Below are positions 50,376-63,737 of a DNA stretch of 64,000 bases, piece after piece. This DNA comes from Strongylocentrotus purpuratus. Lineage: Eukaryota; Echinodermata; Echinoidea; Camarodonta; Strongylocentrotidae. Under the pieces are notes generated by a model, which was not told the origin of the DNA, did no database searches, and saw nothing but the letters and a program-made list of their open reading frames with translations. Position 1 is the stretch's first letter, and every line of letters starts with the position of its first letter. Both the position numbers and the translations under genes were made by a program. The DNA lies in contig NW_022145601.1 in NCBI RefSeq assembly GCF_000002235.5, forward strand, positions 6,673,322 to 6,737,321. Reading direction: 5' to 3'.

Positions 50376-52380
50376 GAGATCTGATAATACTCAACTCTAA
50401 CTCTTATATACACGGTTTGATTTCATTTGAGAGAGTGACAGATTGCGTTATACAATGGCGAGCCTCCAATTTAGCTATTTTCTCAATCAACATAGTCTCC
50501 GCCCTTCTAGATTCTCTTGACTTTCATATCGAATAGGTAATTGTAATTTATCGTAATTCAAATTTCAGAAAATCCCGAAAGAGGTTAAGATCTAAGTTTT
50601 CTATATGTTTTTTCTGTACCTTTACTATATACTGACGAATCAGTTCTACATAAGTCTCATCTTTTTATGATATTTACTAAGGATTAGGGTTACTGCAATA
50701 TATGCTTGGATTGTATGTAACTTTATTTCGATGAGCTTACATATAGTTGCTATTTATTGGATCAACAGAATTTAGATGTAACGAGTCAAAATTGAAATAT
50801 TGTACTCACTGTTTGCCTAGATCCTGCTAAATGCGAAATGAATCGTGGAATAAGGCGTCGAGTCCTCTTCTCAGAATTATTTATCCAATTATAGCGGAGC
50901 TAAAAGGATTCACACATAATCTTACACAGTTCAAATTAAAGTAATTGGCAACAAGTGACATGAGAGGTCTCTCCTAGGACGTGTTATAAAGGCGTTTACA
51001 GTGTCTCTTTCGCAAGATAAGAGCAGCGTTTGTCTCTGTGTCATGAATCCGGTTTGACAGATGCCAAAACATACGGTGTGACAGGGAAAATGATCTAGAA
51101 ATCAGTCTTATGCAAATTACTGTTGCACAAATGTGCTCCGTTCCATCAGATGTTCATGAAAATGTGACTGATTACCCGCATCAAAAAGTTTATATAGGCT
51201 GCGTGAGTCCGTATTTCACAGTCTTGTGACATTGAGGAGGTACCTGGTGCATGTCAGTCGAGTCACGTGGTCCAAAAACGAAACCAGAGGAAAATTCACA
51301 TAACAAGAGCTGAACAAACAATGTAATTCATATCTCTCGCTAAGTGAGTCGGTCCTGATTGGCATTGCTATGCAAATCAAATCACGTCATATAGCGGTTT
51401 GGGCATTCTGCCTAGAAAGTGGAAACCTTGGTCTCTCCTCAGGCAGAAAACATATTTTTTGTCTTTTGTTAGGAGGGGGACTCCAATATACATCAACAGT
51501 CATCGCCTTTGAGGACTTTTTCCATAATTCAGTAATTCAAATCTGGTATACTAGCGAATCTAGATGGTTCCAAATCCCATTTGCAAGCCAAAAAATGAAA
51601 AGGTTAAATTCCACTGGTTTGAAAGTGAATACTAGTTTAGAACTTCCATCAATAACGACCGTTAGTTGTCGAATCGACTTTGGGGATTGCAATCCTTTTA
51701 GTAAATAGTCTGATTTTCAGACCCTTGTACCGAATGGTCGTACTATGTGAGCTGCGCAAAGTTTCGATCAGTTTAATTTTGTACATATTGATGTAGACAA
51801 ATGTTCATGTACCCTTTACAGCTCGTTATTATGTTACCAAAGAAAAAAAGAAGTCAGTCAGTCACGCAATAGTGTCTGACAGTGAAGTCTAGAAAATAAA
51901 CGGGTTTCCTTGCATAATTTGAATACTAGGACACTGTTAACGTTTAAATTTCACAGATAAGACATACGTGACATATTCATAAATCCTGCAAACTTCTACA
52001 GAATTTGATGTTGGCTGCAAATGCGACATGGTACATTTACAATAGAATTTGATTCCATTAGGTAATATTTGCCGTTGTTGTTTTGAATATATATCTCGTC
52101 TATCCGTCTTCTGACGTCTCCTGTATTATATTATCATGTAGCTGGGAATATACTCTACACATTTTTATCTACTAGATTACATTTTTTTATCAGACGACGG
52201 GATCGTGGTCGAAAATCCGATTTAAGGTGAACACGGCAAAATCTGCCATTTTGGTTCCTACTTGTACGTGCTATATTCCATTAAAATGCACTGGAAATGT
52301 ATACAAAGATTTGAGTAATGATGGTTGGCCCAGAATTAAGAAATGGCTTCATTAATACAACTTTAAATCATAGGTATCAT
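50376..52380. other. No recognised feature
   Basis: Unique-looking AT-rich DNA. A 112-codon plus-strand frame (51370-51708) has no motif, signal or clear exon borders that I can defend. Confidence 0.5.
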
Positions 52381-52424
52381 AATGCCCATGCACTCCCAAG
52401 GTAAAATTTTGCGCCACCCCTCCA

Positions 52425-52467
52425 CCACCACAACCACCACCACCACCACCACCACTACCACTACCAG
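52425..52467. repeat. (CCA)n microsatellite
   Basis: A run of cca/cac triplets. Confidence 0.9.
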
Positions 52468-52549
52468 CGTTTGTCGAAACCTGCATCTGTTAGGACTAAG
52501 ACTACCTACATGTTATTCATCCAAGTTTTCTCATGTAGATGAGCATATA

Positions 52550-55330
52550 ATAGAATTGTATCGAATGGTGATGATAACCTCTGATTTCTGGTTTGGAATA
52601 GCCATTAGTGTACTTTAGTGAAAGTTAATGTGGTTAGAGAAACATAAGGATTGCCAAATGCACTTTTAACTTCTAGTTCCTGATACGTTATTCTACACAG
52701 TATAATGCCAAGATTAATATCTCTCGCATCCGTTATGAAAGGTATTAAATTTGTTGCGGTTATTGTGATAGATTGTTATTTTTAAAGAGGAACCCTAGTA
52801 TGTTTTCAGCACGCACTTGGCCTGTCGGAACATGCTGTACATCCGCTTTGCTCGATCCCATGAAATCTCTACAGGAAAAAACGAATAATGTCCTATCATG
52901 TTTTTATTTATTTGATCCGTATTTGTAAAGAAAATAACTTAGAAGTGTGACGTTCACTTGCATAATGCATCATAGGTAACAACGAAACAATATAAATGTA
53001 TACATCAAATATATACGAGGTCAAGGGGAAATGAAAAGAGGAGAAGAAGAGGCGGCAGGAGAGAGAGGGTGGAGAAAGAGGGAGAGAGATATATATATTT
53101 AAAAAAAGAGAGAGTTGGAGAGACAGGGAGAGAAAGAGAGAGTGAGAGAGAGAGAGAGAGGGACAAGCAAAGAGAAGTAGATGAATAGAGAGAAGGTGAA
53201 AGAAAACAATGTATTTGTTCATAGTACTGATAAATGAATTTAAATGAAATGAAATAATCTGGTAAACATGTTAAATAAGACACATCTTAAAACAGAACTA
53301 CTCACACACGGATAGCGACAGAAAAAGTAAGGAGTGATGGAGAAAATCGAAGAAATAAGGGGGAGAGTGACGGGGGAAATTTTAACAAGAGTAGTCAAGC
53401 TTACTCGAAAAGCCATAGTGAGATGAATAGTATAGAATGATTTTAAGAGACAGATGAGAAACAGCAGGAAAGAAAATAATATATCAAACGGCTTATAGAC
53501 AGACATAGCGAGAGACAGAGAAAGAAAGGGGGTAAAGGGGATGGGGCTCGGTGTAAAAATGCCAGAGGTAAAAATGTCAGAGGTAAAAATGTCATAATTG
53601 TATCGAATGGTGATGATAACCTCTGAATTCTGGTTTGGAATAGCCATTAAGTTTTCTTTAGTAAAGGTTAATGTGGTTAATAGAGGAACATAAGGATTGT
53701 CAAATGCACTTTTAACTTCTAGTTCCTGATACGTTATTCTACACAGTATAATGCCAAGATTAATATCTCTCGCATCCGTTATGAAAGGTAATAAATTTGT
53801 TGCGGTTATTGTGATAGATTGTTATTTTTAAAGAGGAACTCTAGTATGTTTTCACTTGGCCTGTTGGAACATGCTGTACATCCACTTTGCTCGATCCCAT
53901 GAAATCTCTACAGGAAAAAACGAATAATGTCCTATCATGTTTTCATTTATTTGATCCGTATTTGTAAAGAAATTAACTAAGAAATGTGACGTTCACTTGC
54001 ATAATGCATCATAGGTAACAACGAAACAATATAAATGTATACATCAGATATATACGAGGTCAAGGGGAAATGAAAAGAGGAGAAGAAGAGGCGGCAGGAG
54101 AGAGAGGGTGGAGAAAGAGGGAGAGATATATAAATATATTTTTAAAAAGAGAGAGTTGGAGAGACAGGGAGAGAAAGAGAGAGTGAGAAAGAGAGAGTGA
54201 GAGAGAGAGAGAGACAAGCAAAGAGAAGTAGATGAATAGAGAGAAGGTGAAAGAAAACAATGTATTTGTTCATAGTACTGATAAATTAATTTAATGAAAT
54301 GAAATAATCATGGTAAACATGTTAAATAAGACACATCTTAAAACAGAACTACTCACACACGGATAGCAACAGAAAAGGTAAGGAGTAATGGAGAAAATAG
54401 AAAAAATAAGGGGGAGAGTGACGGGGGAATTTTAACAAGAGTAATCAGGCTTACTCGAAAAGCCATAGTGAGATGAATAGAGTGGAATGATTTTAAGAGA
54501 CAGATGAGAAACAGCAGGAAAGAAAATAATATATCAAACGGCTTATAGACAGACAGAGCGAGAGACAGAGAAAAAAAGGGGGTAAAGGGGATGGGGCTCG
54601 GTGTAGACATGTCAGAGGAAAAAATGTCAAAGGTAAAAATGTCAGAGGTAAAAATATCAGAGGTAAAAATGTCAGAGTTAAAAATTCCAGAGGTAAAAAT
54701 GTCAGAGGAAAAAATGTCAGAAGTAAAAATGTCATAATTGTATCGAATGGTGATGATAACCTCTGAATTCTGGTTTGGAATAGCCATTAAGTTTTCTTTA
54801 GTGAAGGTTAATGTGGTTAGAGAAACAAAAGGATTGCCAAATGCACTTTTAACTTCTAGTTCCTGATAGTTACGTTATTCTACACAGTATAATGCCAAGA
54901 TCAATATCTCTCGCATCCGTTATGAAAGGTAATAAATTTGTTGCGGTTATTGTGATAGATTGTTATTTTTAAAGAGGAACTCTAGTATGTTTTCAGCATG
55001 CACTTGGCCTGTCGGAATATGCTGTACATCCGTTTTGCTCGATCCCATGAAATCTCTACAGGAAAAAACGAATAATGTCCTATCATGTTTTCATTTATTT
55101 GATCCGTATTTGTAAAGAAATTAACTTAGAAATGTGACGTTCACTTGCATAATGCATCATAGGTAACAACGAAACAATATAAATGTATACATCAGATATA
55201 TACGAGGTCAAGGGGAAATGAAAAGAGGAGAAGAAGAGGCGGCAGGAGAGAGAGGGTGGAGAAAGAGGGAGAGAGATATATATATTTAAAAAAAGAGAGA
55301 GTTGGAGAGACAGGGAGAGAAAGAGAGAGT

Positions 55331-55362
<32 letters not shown>

Positions 55363-55930
55363 AGCAAAGAGAAGTAGATGAATAGAGAGAAGGTGAAAGA
55401 AAACAATGTATTTGTTCATAGTACTGATAAATTAATTTAATGAAATGAAATAATCATGGTAAACATGTTAAATAAGACACATCTTAAAACAGAACTACTC
55501 ACACACGGGTAGCAACAGAAAAGGTAAGGAGTGATGGAGAAAATAGAAAAAATAAGGGGGAGAGTGACGGGGAAAATTTTAACAAGAGTAATCAGGCTTA
55601 CTCGAAAAGCCATAGTGAGATGAATAGAGTGGAATGATTTTAAGAGACAGATGAGAAACAGCAGGAAAGAAAATAATATATCAAACGGCTTATAGACAGA
55701 CATAGCGAGAGACAGAGAAAGAAAGGGGGTAAAGGGGATGGGGCTCGGTGTAAACATGTCAGAGGAAAAAATGTCAAAGGTAAAAATGTCAGAGGTAAAA
55801 ATATCAGAGGTAAAAATGTCAGAGTTAAAAATTCCAGAGGTAAAAATGTCAGAGGAATAAATGTCAGAAGTAAAAATGTCATAATTGTATTGAATGGTGA
55901 TGATAACCTCTGAATTCTGGTTTTGAATAG
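52550..55930. repeat. Three tandem copies of a 1.03-1.15 kb unit
   Basis: The marker gaatggtgatgataacctct begins near 52563, 53595, 54745 and 55892, giving periods of about 1,032, 1,150 and 1,148. Copies are nearly identical over their length. They include a GA microsatellite (for example 53040-53165) and end in a 15-bp minisatellite, gtcagaggtaaaaat. The copy ending at 53593 has two to three units of it; the next two have about nine. The long minus-strand frames over it are CT-repeat by-products. Confidence 0.92.
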
Positions 55931-58900
55931 CCATTAGTGTACTTTAGTGAAGGCTAATGTGGTTAGAGGAACATACACTATGAACACGACTTGAAAATAT
56001 CTTAAATTATGCTTGTCTTTTCCTGACCGCTGGAGACTTGTATATGCCTTGTTTATAACTTATTTTGATTCTCTTTAACGCTTCAAATTGTCAGATAAAA
56101 ATAAGATATAATGACCTTTCAAAGGTATTTAACGACCATCAATACTCCAGACCTACAGGCAAACGATCTAGATGACATATTTTATGATCCCACGGGGAGT
56201 GGAAACCACTTGCACTTTTGGTCAGCTAAACGTGTATTCTTCGCTCAAGGCCCTAATTCAATTCCAAATTTCCAACGTTAAATTGCACAAGGGTTCGTAT
56301 ATATCTAATTTCTGCAAAATTCAGAATAAACAATAATATTATTTGCGGAAAATAACCTCGTGTCAAGTTTAGCTGAATGTATTATGTGATGCTCAAAAAG
56401 TTGTAAAACGACTTTGAATTAAAGAGAATGTTTTTTTCTTCTTCTCAAAGTATGTGTGTTGATATGCAGAGAACATTTTGCCCAGGCCTTTATGATTAAT
56501 CGTACAACGGCATAATAATTATATGCACAATTTATCATTATGAATTATGAAAGCTGCTTCTAGCCATTTGACACCTTCTTCCCTATGTATTTCTGATACT
56601 CTCTATATTTGATTGTTTCGTAACTTGCAAATAGTTGAAGGGATTATACGAAAATCATTTGCATTTTTCTTCCTCATACTTACCTTAGAAATATGGGTTT
56701 CCAAACGTTTGAGTAGTCACTAGTGGGTGATTCCCTTAGCAAATGATTGAGTTTATTAGTTTTTTCATGTTGTTGGCATATCAGACCCCCCCCCCCCCCG
56801 TGCACACCTTCAATAGAATGCTGCCATACGCCCGTGCTTCCCTATTGACTTTACACCCATGCCTATATTATTATTAATGCGTTAAGTGTGAATGATCGTT
56901 AAATGGCATTTTGTCGGTGTTTGCTTTTATGCAGAATTCTACCTATCTCAAGTCCTGGCCATTGGATGAATTCGCCTCAATATGCATGATAATAATTGTA
57001 GAAATAATATTAATGACAATGTTAAATTAGTAATAATAGTAATGATAATGATAATAATAACTACAATAATAATGATGATGGTTAAATAATAATAATAATG
57101 ATAATAATAATTATAATAATAAGAATGATAATATCATTACTAATGAAGAAAAAGTGTATACAACGCAAACACTTATAGTACGCCATCTATCTAGGAAACT
57201 ATTCCGGGGCGCATTATGAGACAAGAAGCATAAGAATTCAAAAGGAGAATTACAGTAGGCTAGAGAGAATATTGCACAATTGTGTTGAACTAAATTTATG
57301 TACTGCATGCTTTTGAAAAGAGGCACGATGCAGGAAATGTGTCCTAGTAGGGTGGCGCCCTCTCGAGGATATTTGCGACTAGACAACCATCAAGTCATAT
57401 TTTAGCAGCGGGTACCGCGTAATGAATCCGAAAGCAATCGAAATGACTGAAAAGCATCAGTCACAGTTGAAAAGCAAATTGATTTTCGGGGAAATGTTGA
57501 TTAAGAACCACTTTAATATTTTAAAAAAAAGTTTACTCTGAAGAACAAAAAATAACCACACTAAAGCGATTTGTGTGTGTTTTATTTTGGGTCTACTTCC
57601 TTAAATTTCAAAAGCTAGTAATCAAGATCAAATTGAAAAATACTTTGCAATGACATTGCAACACAAAGTAAACAAATGCATTAATAGTTGTAAGTCACTT
57701 AAGGAGAAGGTTGAGTTCTGGGAAGAGGTGAAAATAATTTCTGAGCGTTATCATTGTATTATGCAAGTGGGGAAGAACATCAGATAAACAATGTTCAACT
57801 TTATCTTTAAGTCTACACATGAATAACACTTTTCAGGGAAACTGTAGGCAAAAGTGAGCGTTACAGATTTTGTTAAGGTTTGCCTTCATCGTGATATATC
57901 AACACCCACCAATAAGTGGATGGGGGGGGGATGTTTCAAATTGGAGAGAATATTACCACTCATTTTTGTATTCGTTATCAAGGGAAAAATTGTAGTTACA
58001 GTATTAATAAAGTTCATAGCCATTTTCATATCTCATTTCGAAACGCGTTCCCTCAAAATATTCTTGGGGCAAGAAACCAGGAGGCATATCGTGCAGGACC
58101 TGGGGCTAAATACATCAATTTGCAAATCCCTTCGCAAAAGGACTGACTTTAATGCCACTTTGCTTAATTAAAATATGTAGAGTCTTATCAATTGCAATAA
58201 TTATTATTAACTTTAAAGAAGCTTGATAAGTTTGCCAATTTTTTTAGTAGTTTATTTATAGAATTGAATATATTTCGTTCATTCCGACAAGCATTATGGG
58301 GCACGAAAAGACAAATTACAGCGAGCCCATCGCGTCGCCCGAATCATGAGGTGATGTGGTTGCCCCCCCCCCCCCCCCCCAAAAAAAAAAAAGATGTATT
58401 AAGGAGTTCTCAACCCCGAACTACCCCCTTCCTGTATTTTACCCCTACGGCTAGAATAGAGGGCGGTGTCCCATGTCCCATTCTGATAAGTTTTTCCATC
58501 AGTCATGACAAAAAAGTTATATGAGATAAACAAACAATATTTTAGATAACGGGTTTTGAGTTTAGTCCTGAAAATTGGGAAATGACAATTATTAAAACTC
58601 TTTCGCTGTAAATGATAATGATTACATCATCTGAAAATATCATTTTTATGTAGAGAAATACACGATAAATGAAAAGAACTTTCCCCCAACTCTCTAGATT
58701 ACCAACCCCATGTACACTGTACATTCTTCATGCAACTTACAATTCATGCGTCCATTAATTGGATATAATACCATTTTTTACCAATGATGTTGTGCTCAGC
58801 ATTTTTCTTTCGACACGTTATATATTACTATACTTGTATAGACCAAAAAAAATTGTACATATCTCTTGAATGCGAGAAACATAGTTTCCATGTTTGAGAA

Positions 58901-59790
58901 GGTACTTGTGACAAATGACCCGAGGCATAATTATCGCAAGACATGACCACTCGATGGCAGCTCAAACGATTCCGTCTTCAAGAATATGAAATTGCTTTCA
59001 TGATATAAAGGTAACATTGTTGAAGGTTGATAAAAAAAAATGGCATAAATGTTGTATGAAATGTTACTCATTATATTTCTTCTACTGCATGTACTAACCC
59101 TCTAAACATGCACAAAAATCCTGATTTTGTTTTCAAACCACAAATATACTTATAGTTTTCTTTAAAGGCATCACTGTGCATCACCCTCTAACAGTAAATT
59201 CTCCCAACCTCATACAGTATACAGTGATGTGCCGCTCTAATGGGTTACTTTTTTGCAAAAAAATCCCTTAACATGGAACATAACTTTGTGCTGCAAAATC
59301 CCTAAAAGTGCCCCAACTTTTCAGATCTTGGCCTTAAACATGGGGAAGTATTTTCTTCAGGAAAATATATCATTCATAATATCGCTAAAGTGAAAATTGC
59401 AGATGCAGAATCCCACAAAAATAATTGAAATCAATTCACTTGTTCATGCAAAGTCCTCGCCGATGGTCGCACAGATTTATCAATATCATTAATTTGGGCT
59501 TCATGCATTGACATGTACATCACAAAAAAACAATGAACATATTTTTGTAATTTTTCTCCAAAAAAGCAGCCCTGCGACTTGGCCTATTTTCGTTCCTAGA
59601 GATGTGAGATAATCAATATAATTAAAAGTGACAAAACAAGTAGACCTAGCAAGTTGGAAGAGAACCGCCTTGGAAAATATCCACCACTTTCAATAAAATC
59701 GTCACACCCGGTCGTCCCAGTTTTATTATAGTAAATTCAAGAGTAAGTGAGCTCTTTCCAGATGTGCTGCTACTCGCCATGGGTGCTGCT
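55931..59790. other. No recognised gene; simple repeats
   Basis: An (ATA/ATG)n tract lies at about 57000-57130, and C and A homopolymers at 56787 and 58362-58391. Open frames here are short and without motifs. Confidence 0.5.
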
Positions 59791-59799
59791 CAATCAGGG

Positions 59800-60275
59800 A
59801 CCGCTCGCTATTCATAAGGACCACATTCCTATAAGGACCGCTATTCATAATTTGAGAAAAGGGTTATTATTCCTAAAGACAGCTATACATAATATGAGAA
59901 GAGGGTCGATATTCATGATACAAAATGGGATCGTTTATATTCATAGGGGTCTCTGTTCATAATACTAGAAGAGGGTCGCTATTTATTATATACGTATTAT
60001 GAATAGCAAACCTAATTTCGTATTATGAATAGCGGTCTTTATGATGAGTACAGTAGTTACCCCCTCTAAAAATTATGAATAGTGCCCCTTCTTCATGTTT
60101 ATGACTAGCGACCTCGATTTTGTATCATGAATAGCGTTCCTTATGAGAAATGACCCTCAATGTGCATTATGAAAAACGACCCTTATCTCACATTATGAAT
60201 AGCGGTTCTCATGCCTTCGTGAATAGTGACCCCCTTTTCCTCGTTATAAATAGCGGTCCTTATGAATAGCCGTCC
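59800..60275. repeat. Opposed clusters of a CTATTCATAA motif
   Basis: From 59804 to about 59990 the motif gaccgctattcataa recurs with agaagagggtcg. From about 59998 to 60275 its inverse, ttatgaatagcggtc, recurs. The two halves form a large imperfect inverted repeat. Confidence 0.8.
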
Positions 60276-60625
60276 TTAAAATGACTAGCAAAGTTACCCT
60301 GTCCTCCCCCCCCCCCCTCACCCAGCGGGGAGGAACCCTGAGCCAGGTGCGGATCAAGCCGGCGGCGAGGGAGGGGCAAAATATTCAGCCGATTGGCCAA
60401 ATGAGCGTGGGGGGGGGGGGGGGTAGCGAGCACAAATTTTGTTTCAGTGGCTCAACAGGGGGGGGGGGGGAGGGGGTTTGAGCTCTACTTTTTTTTTAAA
60501 CTTAACATCCCCCCTCCCTTTGGGCAAACAAAAATTGCCTATTTTTTGGGCCAAGGGAAGGGCCCCCTCCCCTGGATCCTTCACTGTCCTGAGCTGCCCC
60601 GTGAGTTTCATGGACAACGCAACCT

Positions 60626-62480
60626 AGTCTATTTCTATCTGTACAATGTTCAAGCATATATACCTACATTCAATTTCACTGAAACATTTCAAAGTCATTC
60701 TGAAATGTTTTCGGCCCTCTTGTTGGCCCTATAAACTTGATTTCTAGAAGAACCCCGGAGTGGTCCTCCTGGAGTTTGGGAAAGAATGCAACCCAGGTTT
60801 CTGCTCGATTTTTGGTACTTTTAATGAAAGTCGAATTCGCTTTTTTTGCTCTCACTAATATTGTACAGTCCATTTATATAGAAAGCATATACATTAAATT
60901 TCACTCACAAATATCAAAGTCATTCTAAAAACATGTCTCAGGCCTTGTGTAGGCCCTAAGCTGGATTTCTAGGGGAATCTCTGAGTGCATGGAGTGGTCC
61001 CATGGAGTTTGGGGGAGAATGCAACCCAGTTTTCGTATCAAAATCTGTACTTTTACAAAGTCTAATTCGCTTTTTATTGCTCTCACTAATGTTGTACAGT
61101 CTATTTCTATCTGTAATATATATAGAAAGCATATTCATTAAATTTCACTCAAAAATTTCAAAGTCATTCTAAAAACATGTCTCAGGCCTTGTACAAGCCC
61201 TAAGCTGGATTTCTAGGGGGAATCTCTGAGTGCATGGAGTGGTCCCTAGCTGGAGTTTGGGGGAGAATGAAACCCACTTTTCGTATCAAAATCTGTACTT
61301 TTACAAAGTCTAATTCGCTTTTTATTGCTCTCACTAATATTGTACAGTCTATTTCTATCTATGATATATATATAAAGCATATACATTAAATTTCACTCAA
61401 AAATATCAAAGTCATTCTAAAATGTGTCAGGCCTTGTGTAGGCAAGCTGGAGTTCTAGGGGTACCTCTGAGTGCATGGAGTGGTCCCCCGCAGTTTGGGG
61501 GAGAATGAAACCACTTTTCGTATCAAAATCTGTACTTTTACAAAGTCTAATTCGCTTTTTATTGCTCTCACTAATATTGTACAGTCTATTTCTATCTATG
61601 ATATATATATAAAGCATATACATTAAATTTCACTCAAAAATATCAAAGTCATTCTAAAATGTGTCAGGCCTTGTGTAGGCAAGCTGGAGTTCTAGGGGGA
61701 ATCTCTGAGTGCATGGAGTGGTCCCCTGGAGTTTGGGGGAGAATGCAACCCACTTTTCGTATCAAAATCTGTACTTTTACAAAGTCTAATTCGCTTTTTA
61801 TTGCTCTCACTAATGTTGTACAGTCTATTTCTATCTGTAATATATATAGAAAGCATATTCATTAAATTTCACTCAAAAATTTCAAAGTCATTCTAAAAAC
61901 ATGTCTCAGGCCTTGTTGCCCTAACCTGGATTTCTAGGGGGAATGTGCATGGAGTGGTCCCCTGGAGTTTGGGGGAGAATGAAGCCCACTTTTCGTATCG
62001 AAATTTGTACTTTTACAAAGTCAAATTCGCTTTTTATTGCTCTCACTAATATTGTACAGTCTATTTCTATCTATGATATATATATAAAGCATATACATTA
62101 AATTTCACTCAAAAATATCAAAGTCATTCTAAAATGTGTCAGGCCTTGTGTAGGCCCTAAGCTGGATTTCTAGGGGTACCTCTGAGTGCATGGAGTGGTC
62201 CCCCGGAGTTTGGGGGAGAATGCAATCCAGTTTTCGTATCGAAATTTGTACTTATACAAAGTCAAATTCGCTTTTTATTGCTCTCACTAATATTGTTCAG
62301 TCTATTTCTATCTGTGATATATATATAAAGCATATATATTGAATTTCACTCAAAAATATCAAAGTCATTCTAAAATGTGTCAGGCCTTGTGTAGGCCCAA
62401 TGCTGGATCTCTTTAAGATCCTGTGAGCGGTCCCCAGGAGTTTGGGGGAGAACGCAACGCATGTTTGGTATTGACCCTGC
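60626..62480. repeat. Satellite array, ~240-bp unit, about 7.5 copies
   Basis: The landmark ctggatttctagggg, or a variant, recurs near 60738, 60961, 61206, 61448, 61685, 61926, 62162 and 62404. Other shared blocks are gagtttgggggagaatgcaa, ttcgctttttattgctctca and a short TA run. The edge copies are the most diverged, as expected for an array homogenised from its middle. Confidence 0.92.
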
Positions 62481-63730
62481 TTGTAACATTAAGATTATAA
62501 TTAAATGTTTTTCATTCCAAATTTGCTTTCCCATGATATAAAGAAATTTGTTATTTACATCATTCGGACATCAATTGAAAAGGCACTGTGGGAATACTTC
62601 AACAAATGCCGTATCAAAAAGTTTACCATCGCCTTGAAAATGAGTTTGTCTTGCATACCTTTCTTGATAGAGAGTCTTTTGATGCGTTTATAACAAACTA
62701 CTGTTAATTGATAAGCCCTATTCCTATCGTGCTGAAATTTAATGATCTGAATCCTAATAAGCATTATAACATTACTGTAACATTTTCATAAAATTAAACA
62801 TTGTTTTTATATTTTTTTTAATTGATTCATTTAATTTTTTCTACGCCCTCTATCATCAATTTACTCATCTAACTATGTATTATTCTGTCAAAGGACCACA
62901 TATTTTGTTTTAATTTAGTTTTTAAAGTCAACGTGTCTTATATGCTCCATCTTATATTCAATTTATTTGTTTAGGTAACTCAAGCGTGACAGAATGGACA
63001 CCCAATCCTCACATATTTATGGATTTACTCTTTATTTTTTTATTTTTTTTATAGTTTATTTTGCGGAAAGTTTTCCCCTAAAGTGCAAAAATTAAAAATA
63101 TATGTTTTGAAAACCTATGATATAATGTATTGGGGCAGGGCTCCCCGAAATGGAGTGCATTGTGATACTTTTGATTCACTCTCCTTAAGGGCTCATCTTT
63201 GATTTTTTTCTTTTGTAACTATGCGGGTATTATTTGTCAGTGCTTTCATGGGCCCTGAACAAGCGCATAGCTAGGATTTTATTTTAGGGTTTCGAATCAC
63301 TTACAGAGTGCGCGAAGCGCCCTAGCTCCTGTGCGAATGCTGAAGCTTTGAAGTTTCATTAAACTATAAACTGAAGACGATTCGTTGTACCGTCCTCTAC
63401 TTTTAATCCTTTTCTGAATGTTCAAAAATAATGTTTGATTCATTGTTATGCAGTGGCGTAATGAGTAAAAACTTTTTTTTGGGGGGGGGGGGGCAGAACA
63501 AAAATTTGCATCACCATCCGACTCTTACATGTTGCATGCCTGTAGGCCCTGCGGAACGTTTTTTTCAAAGTGGGAGAGGAAGGGGCTAAAGTATTTACGA
63601 CCAGGTAGAGTGAAGCGTAAATTGGCGTGGGGTCCAGGGCCCCTAATAGGGTCCAGGGGACAGAGCTCCAGGAAGCTAGGGGATTTAGGAATTTAACGGT
63701 CGGATGAGCATTCAGAGGCCCGCCTTAGGG
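62481..63730. other. No recognised gene
   Basis: AT-rich, then a G homopolymer near 63480 following cagtggcgtaatgag, which resembles an hAT-type terminus. I could not find a partner end. Confidence 0.4.
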
Positions 63731-63737
63731 CCCTTGG

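Noticed and set aside
51370..51708. 112-codon plus-strand frame
   Set aside because: No recognisable domain, signal or splice borders; length is within chance in this DNA.
52908..55934. Long minus-strand frames rich in SLSLSL or FTSDIFTSDIF
   Set aside because: Products of GA and 15-bp tandem repeats in the triplicated unit; no protein features.
57111..58171. Frames of 76-105 codons on both strands
   Set aside because: No motifs, and partly over simple repeats.
52425..62480. Regularly spaced repeats as a CRISPR array
   Set aside because: Spacers are not unique; these are tandem satellites in a eukaryotic genome.
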